64,000 bases of DNA from assembly GCA_019113175.1 (NCBI GenBank), contig DXHY01000016.1, forward strand, positions 1 through 64,000, given 5' to 3'. Source of the stretch: Candidatus Eisenbergiella stercoravium (GTDB lineage: Bacteria > Bacillota > Clostridia > Lachnospirales > Lachnospiraceae). Each line of letters begins with the position of its first letter. Positions within the stretch are counted from its first letter, which is position 1. The notes below the pieces were generated by a model. It ran no database searches. It was not told the DNA's origin and saw only the letters and a program-made list of their open reading frames with translations. Shown here piece by piece: positions 38,551 through 47,914 of this stretch. The position numbers and the translations under genes were made by a program.

Positions 38551-38829
38551 GACTTCCTCCGTCGCTGTGGAAATTTTCTTATGAAAATCTGCGTTACTGC
38601 CGGCAGTCAGAGCAGTCTGAAATGCCACCGATATTGCAAGTTCAATAATATCATCATCAACAGTATGCAGTGCAATCATTGTATTCCCCACAGCAGCGAA
38701 AGTCAAGGGTGGATTTGAGATTCCACACTATAAAAATGTAGACGGGCAAAACGCATTGTGATACACTTTATTCAGTAAGTTGTGTCAGAGGATGGGAAAT
38801 CCGCCGGAAGCGCGGAGGCAGGAGGAATT

Positions 38830-39105
38830 ATGAGCATACTTGATGAAATTGCGGACTGTGTGATATCCGGAAGGCTGCAGGAGATTTTTCTCTCCGACCC
38901 GGAATATCAGGAGCTGAGCAGAAAGCAGGAACAGGCATCCGAGGAATGCTACAGCAGTGTGCCGGAGGAATATCATGAGAAGATCGAAGAACTGACCGAC
39001 TGTCAGAATGAATGCTCCGGACGGCTCATAGAAATGGCTTACAGACAGGGAATGATCGACAGCGCCAACCTGCTTCGGGAACTGAAAATTCTGAAAACAG
39101 GCTGA
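38830..39105 (+). CDS. Small hypothetical protein (about 91 aa)
   Basis: ATG preceded by GGAGGAATT; MSILDEIADCVISGRLQEIFLSDPEYQELSRKQEQASEECYSSVPEEYHEKIEELTDCQNE.... Confidence 0.75.
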   Translation: MSILDEIADCVISGRLQEIFLSDPEYQELSRKQEQASEECYSSVPEEYHEKIEELTDCQNECSGRLIEMAYRQGMIDSANLLRELKILKTG

Positions 39106-39150
39106 TGACTAATCCTTTTTTCCACCGCCTGTTTTATATGTTTAGATCTT

Positions 39151-39199
39151 AAAAAGCGCCAGTCATAAGGTTTTAAGCCTATGATCCAGCGCTTTTTTT
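39151..39199. terminator. Bidirectional terminator between the small plus-strand gene and hicB
   Basis: AAAAAGCGC...GCGCTTTTT with inner paired bases; T-tracts on both sides. Confidence 0.75.
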
Positions 39200-39207
39200 C
39201 ATATCTT

Positions 39208-39417
39208 TTATACTTTTTCAGCGTATAAGGCAGGTTTAGGAATTTCCCGCCCTGATTCTTTTGCCGTTTCAATCCATAATTCGCAGGCTATTTCCAACTC
39301 TTTCAGCGCCTGCTCTTTCGTCTCCCCATGTGCCATACAGCCTTGCAATTCAGGAATACTTGCAATATAGATTTTATCTACATCGTCATACTGAATATAT
39401 ACAGAATACTGTGCCAT
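39208..39417 (-). CDS. hicB: HicB-family antitoxin
   Basis: YIASIPELQGCMAHGETKEQALKELEIACELWIETAKESGREIPKP. Confidence 0.9.
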   Translation of the reverse strand: MAQYSVYIQYDDVDKIYIASIPELQGCMAHGETKEQALKELEIACELWIETAKESGREIPKPALYAEKV

Positions 39418-39421
39418 ATTA

Positions 39422-39682
39422 TCAACTCCTTTCCTGGTTTTCCGTCAAGCCATATTGTAGAATAATGTTTCTTAACTGTCTGACCTCATATCCTTTTGCT
39501 TTCGCCCCATCTTTCTGGATGTTCAAGAAAGCATTGACGCCACTATGATAATACATAGTGTGAGAGCCTTTCTGTCGCTTAAACTCAAAGCCCAATCTTA
39601 AAATCAGACTCTGAAAATCAGCATATCTGATGTTATAGTCGGCCTTGCCATTTATAACGTCATTATATGTATTACTTGCCAT
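39422..39682 (-). CDS. hicA: HicA-family toxin (mRNA interferase)
   Basis: YADFQSLILRLGFEFKRQKGSHTMYYH...LRNIILQYGL; immediately upstream of hicB. Confidence 0.85.
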   Translation of the reverse strand: MASNTYNDVINGKADYNIRYADFQSLILRLGFEFKRQKGSHTMYYHSGVNAFLNIQKDGAKAKGYEVRQLRNIILQYGLTENQERS

Positions 39683-39767
39683 TTTATTTCCCCTCCCTTT
39701 ATTATAGGGACTTTTTCATTTTTAGCAATCCCCTGTTTGAGCCAGATAGATAAATAAAATTCAAAAA

Positions 39768-39804
39768 GCCTATCTTAAAACATAAAATATGTTCTAAGAT
39801 AGAC
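39768..39804 (-). terminator. Strong AT-rich terminator hairpin
   Basis: 17-nt near-perfect arms (GCCTATCTTAAAACATA/TATGTTCTAAGATAGAC) with TTTTTGAATTTT on the minus strand. Confidence 0.75.
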
Positions 39805-39930
39805 TCTTTAAAATCATATGTGCAAGAATTTTATCCCTTACATTTTCACAGAACGCCTGTCTGATACCTTTTTTTGATACCCTGACGCTTTGTCACGCTC
39901 CAGAAACCCATATCTGCCACACATTTTTAA

Positions 39931-40002
39931 CAGCTCGTAGGGGAATCGAACCCCTGTTTCCGCCGTGAGAGGGCGGCGTCTTAACCGCTTGACCAACGAG
40001 CC
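39931..40002 (-). tRNA. tRNA-Glu (anticodon CTC)
   Basis: Minus strand GGCTCGTTGGTCAAGCGGTTAAGACGCCGCCCTCTCACGGCGGAAACAGGGGTTCGATTCCCCTACGAGCT; cloverleaf with anticodon loop CTCTCAC. Confidence 0.95.
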
Positions 40003-40129
40003 ATTTCTTTCTCTGTCCCGGGCGGTCACCCGTGCGACTCGTTTATAATACAACAGCTTTCCCTAAAATGCAAGTACTTTTTTAAATTTTTTCAAAAATT
40101 TTTTTTGTTCATTTTTTATCGTCAAAACG

Positions 40130-40831
40130 TTATGCATTTACAAGCGCCCGAAACAGAGAAAGGCTCCCCTCATCCTTCTGGAAGGAATGCTCCGGATGCC
40201 ATTGAACCGCAAGGAAAAAGCGCTTTCCGGGCATCCAGACGGCCTCGATCAGCCCGTCCGGCGATACCGCCATGGGCTTTAGGGATGGCGCAAGTTCCTT
40301 TATCGCCTGATGGTGACGGCTGTTAACGCCAAGCGTTCTTTTTCCAAGGAGATCATAAAGCGGCGTGTTTTCCAGGATCTCCACCTCGTGGGCGCTTCTG
40401 TCAAAGGGCGGCTTCATCTCATGCTCCACCCCGGACGGATGCTGTGTGGGTAGGTCCTGGTAAAGAGTTCCTCCCAGCGCCGCATTGAAAAACTGCAGGC
40501 CCCGGCAGATTCCCAGCACGGGCATATCTCTCTCAAGCGCAGCGTCAAGCAGCAGCTTTTCCATTGTATCCCGCTCCGGGATGCTTCGTCCGCACTCCGG
40601 GACGGGTGTTTCTCCGTAAAGGGAAGGGGAAACGTCGTGTCCACCGGTAAAGATAAGACCGTCCAGACGGTCCATAAGTTCGGGAATGTTCGCATTTTCT
40701 TCCGTAAGCGGCAGCATGACGGGAATTCCGCCCGCTGCAAGGACGCCTTCCATATAGCCCGGAAGCATCCACAGGCTTTCCCGGTCCAGGTCTACTAAGG
40801 GAACGAGTCCGATCCATGGTTTCTTTTTCAT
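40130..40831 (-). CDS. Class I glutamine amidotransferase-like (gamma-glutamyl-GABA hydrolase/PuuD family)
   Basis: KPWIGLVPLVDLDRESLWMLPGYMEGVLAAGGIPVMLP...FTGGHDVSPSLYGE...PVLGICRGLQFFNAALGGTLYQDL...QWHPEHSF. Confidence 0.93.
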   Translation of the reverse strand: MKKKPWIGLVPLVDLDRESLWMLPGYMEGVLAAGGIPVMLPLTEENANIPELMDRLDGLIFTGGHDVSPSLYGETPVPECGRSIPERDTMEKLLLDAALERDMPVLGICRGLQFFNAALGGTLYQDLPTQHPSGVEHEMKPPFDRSAHEVEILENTPLYDLLGKRTLGVNSRHHQAIKELAPSLKPMAVSPDGLIEAVWMPGKRFFLAVQWHPEHSFQKDEGSLSLFRALVNA

Positions 40832-40847
40832 TTTCTGTCTCCTTATA

Positions 40848-41267
40848 TCATTGATGTCGAAATATCTGTTCAAAAATACTTCTGGTCTGTTTTTCATCTC
40901 CGTATTCCAGAGGTTCATCCACGTAGCACAGGGCGAAAAATGGTTCGATATTTTGAAGGTTCTCCGGAAGGCTTTTCCATAAGCCGTACATTCGGGCGGC
41001 GAATACTTTTATGTCCGGAGAGTGTTCGTAGCTTTCCTGAAGCTTTCGGAGGAAAACTTTTCCGATTTTTTGCCGGTCAAAGCTTGCGGGATTGATATGG
41101 GTTCTCAGATAAGCAACGGCTTTGCCGATGTCGTTTTCCCACTCCAGGTAAAGGTAGTCGTCGTTGGATGGATCACTGAGGAAGCATTCGTTGAGTTGAC
41201 TGCTGTATGTGTTTTCATCTGCCAATCCGTGAAAAAACAGGATTGCGGTGGCTAGTAATTTTTCCAT
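40848..41267 (-). CDS. Hypothetical protein (139 aa)
   Basis: Open reading frame downstream of the tandem repeat array; no family recognised. Confidence 0.6.
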   Translation of the reverse strand: MEKLLATAILFFHGLADENTYSSQLNECFLSDPSNDDYLYLEWENDIGKAVAYLRTHINPASFDRQKIGKVFLRKLQESYEHSPDIKVFAARMYGLWKSLPENLQNIEPFFALCYVDEPLEYGDEKQTRSIFEQIFRHQ

Positions 41268-41290
41268 GATCTATAAAAATGCACGTTGGG

Positions 41291-41700
41291 ATGGGAGTGG
41301 CCTCTCTCTGCTTGGTGGAGCCCCCATTTGGAAGTCGCCCTTTACAGGGCTCCTTCCTCTGGAGGCGGGGAGATGGGATGGCCTCTCTCTGCCTGGTGGA
41401 GCCCCCATTTGGAAGTCGCCCTTTGGGGGCTCCTTCCTCTGGGGGCGGGGAGATGGGAATGGCCTCTCTCCGCTTTCCGAAGCCCCCATTTGGAAGTCGC
41501 CCTTTGCAGGGCTCCTTCCTCTGGGGGGCAGGGGGATGGGAGTGGCCTCTCTCCACTTTCCGAAGCCCCCATTTGGAAGTCGCCCTTTGGGGGCTCCTTC
41601 CTCTGGGGGCGAGGAGATGAGATGGCCTCTCACTACAGATGATGCCCCCTGGGATTTCTTTGAAATCCCAGCCCATTCGGAATCCGCCCTTCGGGCTTCT
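41291..41700. repeat. Tandem array of four units of about 81 bp (82, 80, 83, 81) plus a diverged fifth; each unit can form a hairpin
   Basis: Units begin ATGGG at 41291, 41373, 41453, 41536, with a partial from 41617; core GGAGCCCCCATTTGGAAGTCGCCCTTTGGGGGCTCC. Confidence 0.9.
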
Positions 41701-41711
41701 TCCTCATGGGA

Positions 41712-41772
41712 GGCGGGTGCCAAGGGCAGCCGTTCCTCCATGCAAGCATGGGAACGGCTGTCTTTGGCACCC
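41712..41772 (-). other. Long hairpin downstream of polC
   Basis: TGCCAAgGgCAGCCGTTCC...GGAACGGCTGtctTTGGCA around a CATGC/GCATG inner stem; no clear U-tract. Confidence 0.6.
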
Positions 41773-41779
41773 TGGGGCA

Positions 41780-44700
41780 TCATATGGCAAAATCAAATAA
41801 ACTGATCTGGTTGGATTCGGGGAGGTCTCCGAGGAGACCGAGGGAATCCATCAGGTCTACGATTGTTTTGGAGACCTTGGTGCGGTCGCGGAAGTCGTCT
41901 TTGGAGAGGAAGGGGCCGTCTTTGGCCGCTTCCACGATGGCGTCGGCGGCTTTTTCGCCCAGGCCGTCGATGCTGTTTAAGGAGGGCATGATTTTATCGC
42001 CCACGATCTGGAAGCTCCTGGACTGGGCCTGGAAGATGTCGATGGGCACGAATTCATAGCCTCTGGCATACATTTCCTGTACCACCTTCATGTCCTTCGC
42101 GGTGTCCTGTTCCTTCTTGGAGAGGCTGTCGGAGCGTTTTTTGTAATCCGCCATGACCATCTCCAGATGCTGGCGCCCCTGGCACATGATCTCGTAGGAA
42201 AAGGCCGAGGCGCGGATGCTGAAGTAGGCCGCGTAATAAGCGAGGGGATAATTCACCTTGCAGTAGGCGATTCTCCAGGCCATCATGACGTAGGCCGCCG
42301 CATGAGCCTTGGGGAACATGTATTTGATTTTTTTACAGGACCAGATGTACCAGTCGGGGACGCCCGCAGCCTTCATAGCCTCCTCCATCTCCGGCTTCAG
42401 GCCCTTGCCCTTTCGGACGCTCTCCATGATGGTGAAGGCAAGGCTGCTCTCCACTCCCATGCTGATCAGATAGATCATGATGTCGTCACGGGTGCAGATG
42501 GCAGTGGAAATGGTTGCCTTTCCTTCTTTAATCAAAGTCTGGGCATTTCCCAGCCACACATCCGTTCCGTGGGCAAGGCCCGCGATACGGACCAGATCGG
42601 AAAAGGAGGTGGGCTTTGTATCCAGAAGCATCTGCATGGCGAACTCTGTACCGAATTCGGGCACGCCGAGGTTTCCCAGAGGCCAGCCATCAATGTCGTC
42701 CGGCGTGATGCCGAGCGCCGAGGTATTCTGGAACAGAGACATTACCTGCTTGTCGTCCAGCGGAATCTTCGTGGGGTCCAGCCCGGTCAGGTCCTGCAGC
42801 ATGCGGATCATGGTGGGATCATCGTGTCCCAGTATATCCAGCTTCAGCAGGTTGTGGTCGATGGAATGGTAATCGAAGTGGGTCGTTACCGTATCCGTGG
42901 TCATATCGTTTGCGGGATGCTGCACCGGGGTAAAGGAATTGATTTCCTCTCCCAGCGGCAGCACGATGATACCGCCCGGATGCTGTCCTGTGCTTCTGCG
43001 GATTCCCGTGCAGCCCGTGACAATCCGGTTGATCTCGCAGGTACGCTTTTTATTTCCGCGCTCCTCGTAATAATTTTTCACATAGCCGAAAGCGGTCTTA
43101 TCCGCCAGCGTAGCGATGGTTCCGGCGCGGAATGTCTGTCCGGCGCCGAAGATTACCTCCGTATATTTATGAGCCTTACTCTGGTATTCACCTGAGAAAT
43201 TCAGGTCAATATCCGGTTCCTTGTCGCCCTTGAAGCCCAGGAAGGTCTCAAAGGGAATATCAAAGCCATCCTTCTTTAACAGCTCTCCGCAGACCGGACA
43301 GTATTTATCCGGCATGTCGCAGCCCGCCCGGCCCGAATAGGCCTTCACCTCCGGTGAGTCAAAATCGCTGTAATGGCATTTCATACAATAATAGTGAGGG
43401 CTCAGGGAATTTACCTCCGTAATTCCCGCCATATATGCCACCAGAGAAGAGCCCACCGAGCCTCTGGAACCCACCAGATAACCATCCTCCACCGACTTCC
43501 ACACCAGCTTCTGGGCAATAATGTACATTACGGCAAAGCCGTTGGTGATGATGGAATGCAGCTCCTTCTGCAGCCGCTCCTCTACGATGGAGGGGAGGTT
43601 TTCCCCGTACAGGGAGTGAGCCTTGCTGTAGCAGATATCGGTCAGCGTCTTGTCGCTGTCCGGAATCACGGGAGGGCACTTATCCGGCCGCACCGGAGAA
43701 ATGGTCTCGATCTGATCCGCGATCAGGTTGGTATTGGTGATCACCACCTCTTCGGCCTTATCGCTTCCCAGATAGTCAAATTCCTTCAGCATCTCCTCCG
43801 TGGTGCGCAGGTACAGCGGGGCCTGATCCTCGGAATCCTTAAAGCCCTTTCCTGCCATGATGATCCGGCGGTACACCTCGTCCGCAGGATCCAGAAAATG
43901 CACGTCACAGGTTGCCACCACAGGCTTGCCATACTGCTCTCCCAGCTTCACGATTCTGCGGTTGATATCCTGGATGTCCTCGATGGAATTCACCAGACGG
44001 ATTTTTTCATCATTGATCATGAAGGCGTTGTTTCCCGTGGGCTGAATCTCCAGATAATCGTAAAAATCCACGATCCGCGCGATATCCGCCTCACTTTTTT
44101 CATCCAGCAGGGCGCGGTACAGCTCACCCGCTTCACAGGCGCTTCCCAGGATCAGCCCCTCCCTGCACTTTAAGAGCAGGCTTTTGGGAATTCTGGGCCG
44201 CTTCGCATAATAAGTCAGGTGGGACTCGGAAATCAGCCGGTACAGGTTTACCCGTCCGGTGTTGTTCTTTGCCAGAATGATGGCATGGTAGGTGGGAAGG
44301 CGTTTAACGATGTCCGGGTTGGAATCGCCCAGCGCGTTCACCTTTTCCAGGGTATCCTTTCCGTCCTCATGAAGCATCCTGCTGAAGCGGACAAAAATCT
44401 CCGCCGTCGCCTCCGCGTCGTCCACCGCCCTGTGATGGTTTTCGAGGGAAATACCCAGAGTCTTTGCCACTGCGTCCAGGGTATGCTTCGCCTGGTGGGG
44501 AAGCAGAACTCTTGCGATTCCCACCGTATCCACATAGGTATAATCAAAGGGAAGCGACTGCCTGGCCGTATTCTCCCGAATAAAGCTGGTATCAAAGCCC
44601 GCATTATGCGCCACCAGCACACAGCCCTCGCAGAAGGACAGAAACTCCGGCAGCACCTCCTCGATGGGAGCCGCTCCCGCCACCATTTCATCGTTGATGC

Positions 44701-46609
44701 TGGTGAGTTTTTCTATTTCAAAAGGGATGGGCACCTGGGGATTTACAAACGTGGAAAACCGGTCCGTGATCTTCCCCTCGCCGTTTTCCACCTCCACCTT
44801 GACGGCTCCGATTTCGATGATCCTGTTTTTCACCGGTGAAAAACCTGTGGTCTCAATATCAAACACCACGTAGCGTCCGTTCAGCGGCTGGCCTTTGCCA
44901 CCCGTAACGATCTCCTTCAGATCGTCCACCAGATAAGCCTCCACGCCGTAGATCACCTTGAAAAAATCGTTCCTGTCCGGATGCTCATCCCCGGCCTCCT
45001 GCCGTTTCTTCTTCTCCGCCTTCCACAGATCGTCCACCAGATGATTGGCGTCGGGGAACGCCTGAACCACGCCGTGGTCCGTGATGGCAATGGCAGGATG
45101 GCCCCATTCATAGGCCCGCTTCACGATATCCTTCACCTCGGAAACGCCGTCCATGTCGCTCATCTTGGTATGGCAGTGCAGCTCCACCCGCTTGCGCAGA
45201 CTATGGTCCTGGCGGCTGTGGGTGAAATCGCTGATCTTTTTCAGACCCACCAATGAGCCGATGGTCAGTTCTCCGTCAAACCGGTCAATCATGGTAATGC
45301 CCTTAAGCTTCACAAAGGCGCCCGGCTTAATTCCCTCACAGAGCTCCGCAACCTGATCGTTTTTGGCAAACATTTTGATGGTAAAGGTATCCGTATAGTC
45401 TGTCACGTCAAAAATCAGAATGGTACGCTCATTCTTGATCTCCCGCTTGTCCAGCTTCAGGATACGGCCGCGCACCGTCACCTCGCCCATCTCTCCCACG
45501 ATCTCTTCCATGGGAATGGCCTCGTCCTCAAAATCTCTGCCGTAGATCACATCCGGATTGTCAGACCGCTTCGGAGAGCGGTAAAAATCGCCGTCCCCTC
45601 CGCCTCTTCTTCTGGAAAAGCCGCCGGAACGCTTTCCGGCAAAGCGTCCCTCCCGGCTCTCGCCGAAGCCGCTCTTCGTAAAGCCTCCCTTTGCAGCTCC
45701 GCCGCTGTTCTGTCCGCCGGAAGCGCCATCCCCGCCTGCTTTTCCAGCCCCGGACGCTGTCTGAGCGCCGCCTCCAAAGGCTGCACCATCTCCTGCGCCG
45801 CCGTCCATGCCAAAAGCCGCAGCATCCTGTGCCATGCCCGCAAGATAAGCCTCATAGGCGGTATCCGCCATGGGGCTTTGCGGCAGTCCATCCGGCCCGG
45901 CAGGAACTCCGCCCACAGCCGTACGCCCTGCCGGGGTTCCTGCGCTTTTTTTGTTTCCCGGGAAAGGACGGACATTGGATGCGCCGCCGTCTGCCGTCTC
46001 ACCAAAGGCGGACTGATGCCCGCCGCTCCCCCGGTAACGGGCGGCGATCTCCGCCACCCGGCGGGAAATGAGGACTTCATCCTCCTCCCGGAACCGTCCG
46101 GCCTTTGCCTCCTTATAGTCAAAATGGACGATCAGCGGAAGGCCGCAGCGCTCTCCGAAAATCTTCTCCAGGATCCGGCCAAGTTCATCGCTTTTGGAGC
46201 GGGCCAGCACCGTGTCCTCGATCAGAAGATGCATCCGGTCCTCCTGTGGGAAGCTGATTTCCGCATTTTTGAACATGTTGTATAAAAGATGGCTGTAGCG
46301 GGAGAGCTCCAGCAGGATGCTGTCCCGATAGACCTCAAGAAGGGTTTCCCGGTTAAACTGAGAGGAAAGATGGAATCTTTCATAGAACCGGACCGTAATG
46401 TTCACGCCGGGAAAAAGCTGTTTCTGAATCTCTTTCTCGACAGCGAACACATCCTCTTTCAGGATCAGGCGGCTGCTCTCCAGATAGACGCGCACGAAGT
46501 CCTTCGCACGCGTTGCGGTCACCCGCTCCACCTGCGTCTGCTCAAACAGATCCTTTCGTTTTCCTTCCAGCTTCAGCCCCGGAAACACCTCAAAAAAAGC
46601 CTTTGCCAT
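41780..46609 (-). CDS. polC: DNA polymerase III PolC-type alpha subunit
   Basis: 1609 aa; PHP domain VELHCHTKMSDMDGVSEVKDIVKRA; exonuclease YVVFDIETTGFSPVKNRIIEIGAV; polymerase motifs. Confidence 0.98.
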   Translation of the reverse strand: MAKAFFEVFPGLKLEGKRKDLFEQTQVERVTATRAKDFVRVYLESSRLILKEDVFAVEKEIQKQLFPGVNITVRFYERFHLSSQFNRETLLEVYRDSILLELSRYSHLLYNMFKNAEISFPQEDRMHLLIEDTVLARSKSDELGRILEKIFGERCGLPLIVHFDYKEAKAGRFREEDEVLISRRVAEIAARYRGSGGHQSAFGETADGGASNVRPFPGNKKSAGTPAGRTAVGGVPAGPDGLPQSPMADTAYEAYLAGMAQDAAAFGMDGGAGDGAAFGGGAQTASGAGKAGGDGASGGQNSGGAAKGGFTKSGFGESREGRFAGKRSGGFSRRRGGGDGDFYRSPKRSDNPDVIYGRDFEDEAIPMEEIVGEMGEVTVRGRILKLDKREIKNERTILIFDVTDYTDTFTIKMFAKNDQVAELCEGIKPGAFVKLKGITMIDRFDGELTIGSLVGLKKISDFTHSRQDHSLRKRVELHCHTKMSDMDGVSEVKDIVKRAYEWGHPAIAITDHGVVQAFPDANHLVDDLWKAEKKKRQEAGDEHPDRNDFFKVIYGVEAYLVDDLKEIVTGGKGQPLNGRYVVFDIETTGFSPVKNRIIEIGAVKVEVENGEGKITDRFSTFVNPQVPIPFEIEKLTSINDEMVAGAAPIEEVLPEFLSFCEGCVLVAHNAGFDTSFIRENTARQSLPFDYTYVDTVGIARVLLPHQAKHTLDAVAKTLGISLENHHRAVDDAEATAEIFVRFSRMLHEDGKDTLEKVNALGDSNPDIVKRLPTYHAIILAKNNTGRVNLYRLISESHLTYYAKRPRIPKSLLLKCREGLILGSACEAGELYRALLDEKSEADIARIVDFYDYLEIQPTGNNAFMINDEKIRLVNSIEDIQDINRRIVKLGEQYGKPVVATCDVHFLDPADEVYRRIIMAGKGFKDSEDQAPLYLRTTEEMLKEFDYLGSDKAEEVVITNTNLIADQIETISPVRPDKCPPVIPDSDKTLTDICYSKAHSLYGENLPSIVEERLQKELHSIITNGFAVMYIIAQKLVWKSVEDGYLVGSRGSVGSSLVAYMAGITEVNSLSPHYYCMKCHYSDFDSPEVKAYSGRAGCDMPDKYCPVCGELLKKDGFDIPFETFLGFKGDKEPDIDLNFSGEYQSKAHKYTEVIFGAGQTFRAGTIATLADKTAFGYVKNYYEERGNKKRTCEINRIVTGCTGIRRSTGQHPGGIIVLPLGEEINSFTPVQHPANDMTTDTVTTHFDYHSIDHNLLKLDILGHDDPTMIRMLQDLTGLDPTKIPLDDKQVMSLFQNTSALGITPDDIDGWPLGNLGVPEFGTEFAMQMLLDTKPTSFSDLVRIAGLAHGTDVWLGNAQTLIKEGKATISTAICTRDDIMIYLISMGVESSLAFTIMESVRKGKGLKPEMEEAMKAAGVPDWYIWSCKKIKYMFPKAHAAAYVMMAWRIAYCKVNYPLAYYAAYFSIRASAFSYEIMCQGRQHLEMVMADYKKRSDSLSKKEQDTAKDMKVVQEMYARGYEFVPIDIFQAQSRSFQIVGDKIMPSLNSIDGLGEKAADAIVEAAKDGPFLSKDDFRDRTKVSKTIVDLMDSLGLLGDLPESNQISLFDFAI

Positions 46610-46615
46610 TTATAC

Positions 46616-47674
46616 TCATTCCTTCCAGTTTAAAAGCTCCTCCCGAAGCACATTCAAAAGCTCGCTCTCCGGCACCTTCCTGATAATCTGCCCTTTTTTG
46701 ATCAGAAGACCCTCTCCGATGCCGCCCGCGATTCCGATATCCGCTTCCTTTGCTTCACCGGGTCCGTTCACCGCGCAGCCCATGACCGCAACCTTCACGC
46801 CGTCCAGGGGAATGTCTGCCACCATTTTTTCCACCTGGTTGGCAAGACCGATCAGGTCGATTTTGGTCCGGCCGCAGGTAGGACAGCTCACCACCTCGAT
46901 GCCTCCCTTTCTTAACCCCAGCGTGCGCAGAAGCAGCTTTGCCGTGCGCACCTCTTCCACCGGATCTCCGGTCAGAGATACCCGGATGGTATCGCCAATG
47001 CCCTCATACAGAATGATTCCCAGACCGACGGAGGATTTGATATTGCCGCTCCAGAGGGTGCCGGACTCGGTAATTCCCACATGCAGCGGATAGTCCGTCC
47101 GCTGTGCCAGAATCTCATGCGCCTTCACGCACATGAGAACATCGGAGGATTTGATACTGATCACCAGGTTCTCATAACCCAGTTCCTCGATCATCCTCAC
47201 CTTGTCCAGAGCGCTTTCCACGATTCCCTCTGCGGTCACGCCCCCGTATTTTTCCACCAGATCCTTTTCCAGGGAGCCGCTGTTGACCCCCACCCGGATG
47301 GGAATGTCTCTCTCCTTCGCCACCTTCACCACGGCCGCCACATTCTCCCGGGAGCCGATATTGCCCGGATTGATGCGGATCTTATCTGCCCCGTTTTCCA
47401 TGGCAGCGATCGCCATCTTATAATCAAAATGAATGTCCGCCACCAGCGGAATATGGATTCTCTTTTTGATCTCCCGCAGCGCCTCCGCCGCTTCCCGGCC
47501 TGGCACCGTACAGCGGATGATATCGCAGCCAGCCTCCTCCAGCCGGAGGATCTGCGCCACCGTTCCCTCCACGTCCTCCGTGCGCGTATTCGTCATGGAC
47601 TGGATCAGAACAGGGCTTCCGCCGCCGATCACCCTGTCCCCGATCCGGATCTTTCTTGTATGCTCTCTGTACAT
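46616..47674 (-). CDS. ispG: 4-hydroxy-3-methylbut-2-en-1-yl diphosphate synthase (flavodoxin)
   Basis: [42 protein letters not shown]...[13 protein letters not shown]...[22 protein letters not shown]. Confidence 0.97.
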   Translation of the reverse strand: MYREHTRKIRIGDRVIGGGSPVLIQSMTNTRTEDVEGTVAQILRLEEAGCDIIRCTVPGREAAEALREIKKRIHIPLVADIHFDYKMAIAAMENGADKIRINPGNIGSRENVAAVVKVAKERDIPIRVGVNSGSLEKDLVEKYGGVTAEGIVESALDKVRMIEELGYENLVISIKSSDVLMCVKAHEILAQRTDYPLHVGITESGTLWSGNIKSSVGLGIILYEGIGDTIRVSLTGDPVEEVRTAKLLLRTLGLRKGGIEVVSCPTCGRTKIDLIGLANQVEKMVADIPLDGVKVAVMGCAVNGPGEAKEADIGIAGGIGEGLLIKKGQIIRKVPESELLNVLREELLNWKE

Positions 47675-47688
47675 ACTTTCCCCTTCCC

Positions 47689-47780
47689 GCCGCCAAAGGC
47701 GGCTCTTCATTTTGTAAGAAGAATGGTGCCAGCCATTCTTCGGCATGAATCTTTGATTCATGCTGCCGCCGGAGGCAGCA
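47689..47780. repeat. Intergenic structured element, same architecture as 54167-54280
   Basis: GCCGCCAAAGGCGGC; AAGAATGG-tgccag-CCATTCTT; GCATGAAT-ctttg-ATTCATGC; TGCTGCC-gccgga-GGCAGCA. Confidence 0.65.
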
Positions 47781-47800
47781 TTTTTATTTCACCTGCAAAA

Positions 47801-47828
47801 AGAGCGGAGCGAAAAGCCGCTCCGCTCT
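47801..47828 (-). terminator. ftsZ terminator
   Basis: AGAGCGGAGCG..CGCTCCGCTCT followed by TTTTTG on the minus strand. Confidence 0.8.
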
Positions 47829-47914
47829 CTATGAACTGTATGTATGAATGTATGAATATTAAATTCATAAATTCTTCTTATGCTCTGTGAAAATCAGTCA
47901 AACCGCTGCTGTCA

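Noticed and set aside
39838-40053. 71-aa minus-strand ORF spanning tRNA-Glu
   Set aside because: Overlaps the whole tRNA and shows no coding features.
41291-41700. Possible CRISPR array
   Set aside because: Units of about 81 bp are contiguous and similar along their whole length, with no unique spacers, and there are no cas genes in the window.
41248-41805. Overlapping ORFs on both strands across the repeat array (e.g. 185 aa +, 170 aa -, 153 aa -)
   Set aside because: Open frames arise from the GC-rich tandem repeat; unit lengths of 80-83 bp change the phase between units, so no repeat protein is maintained.
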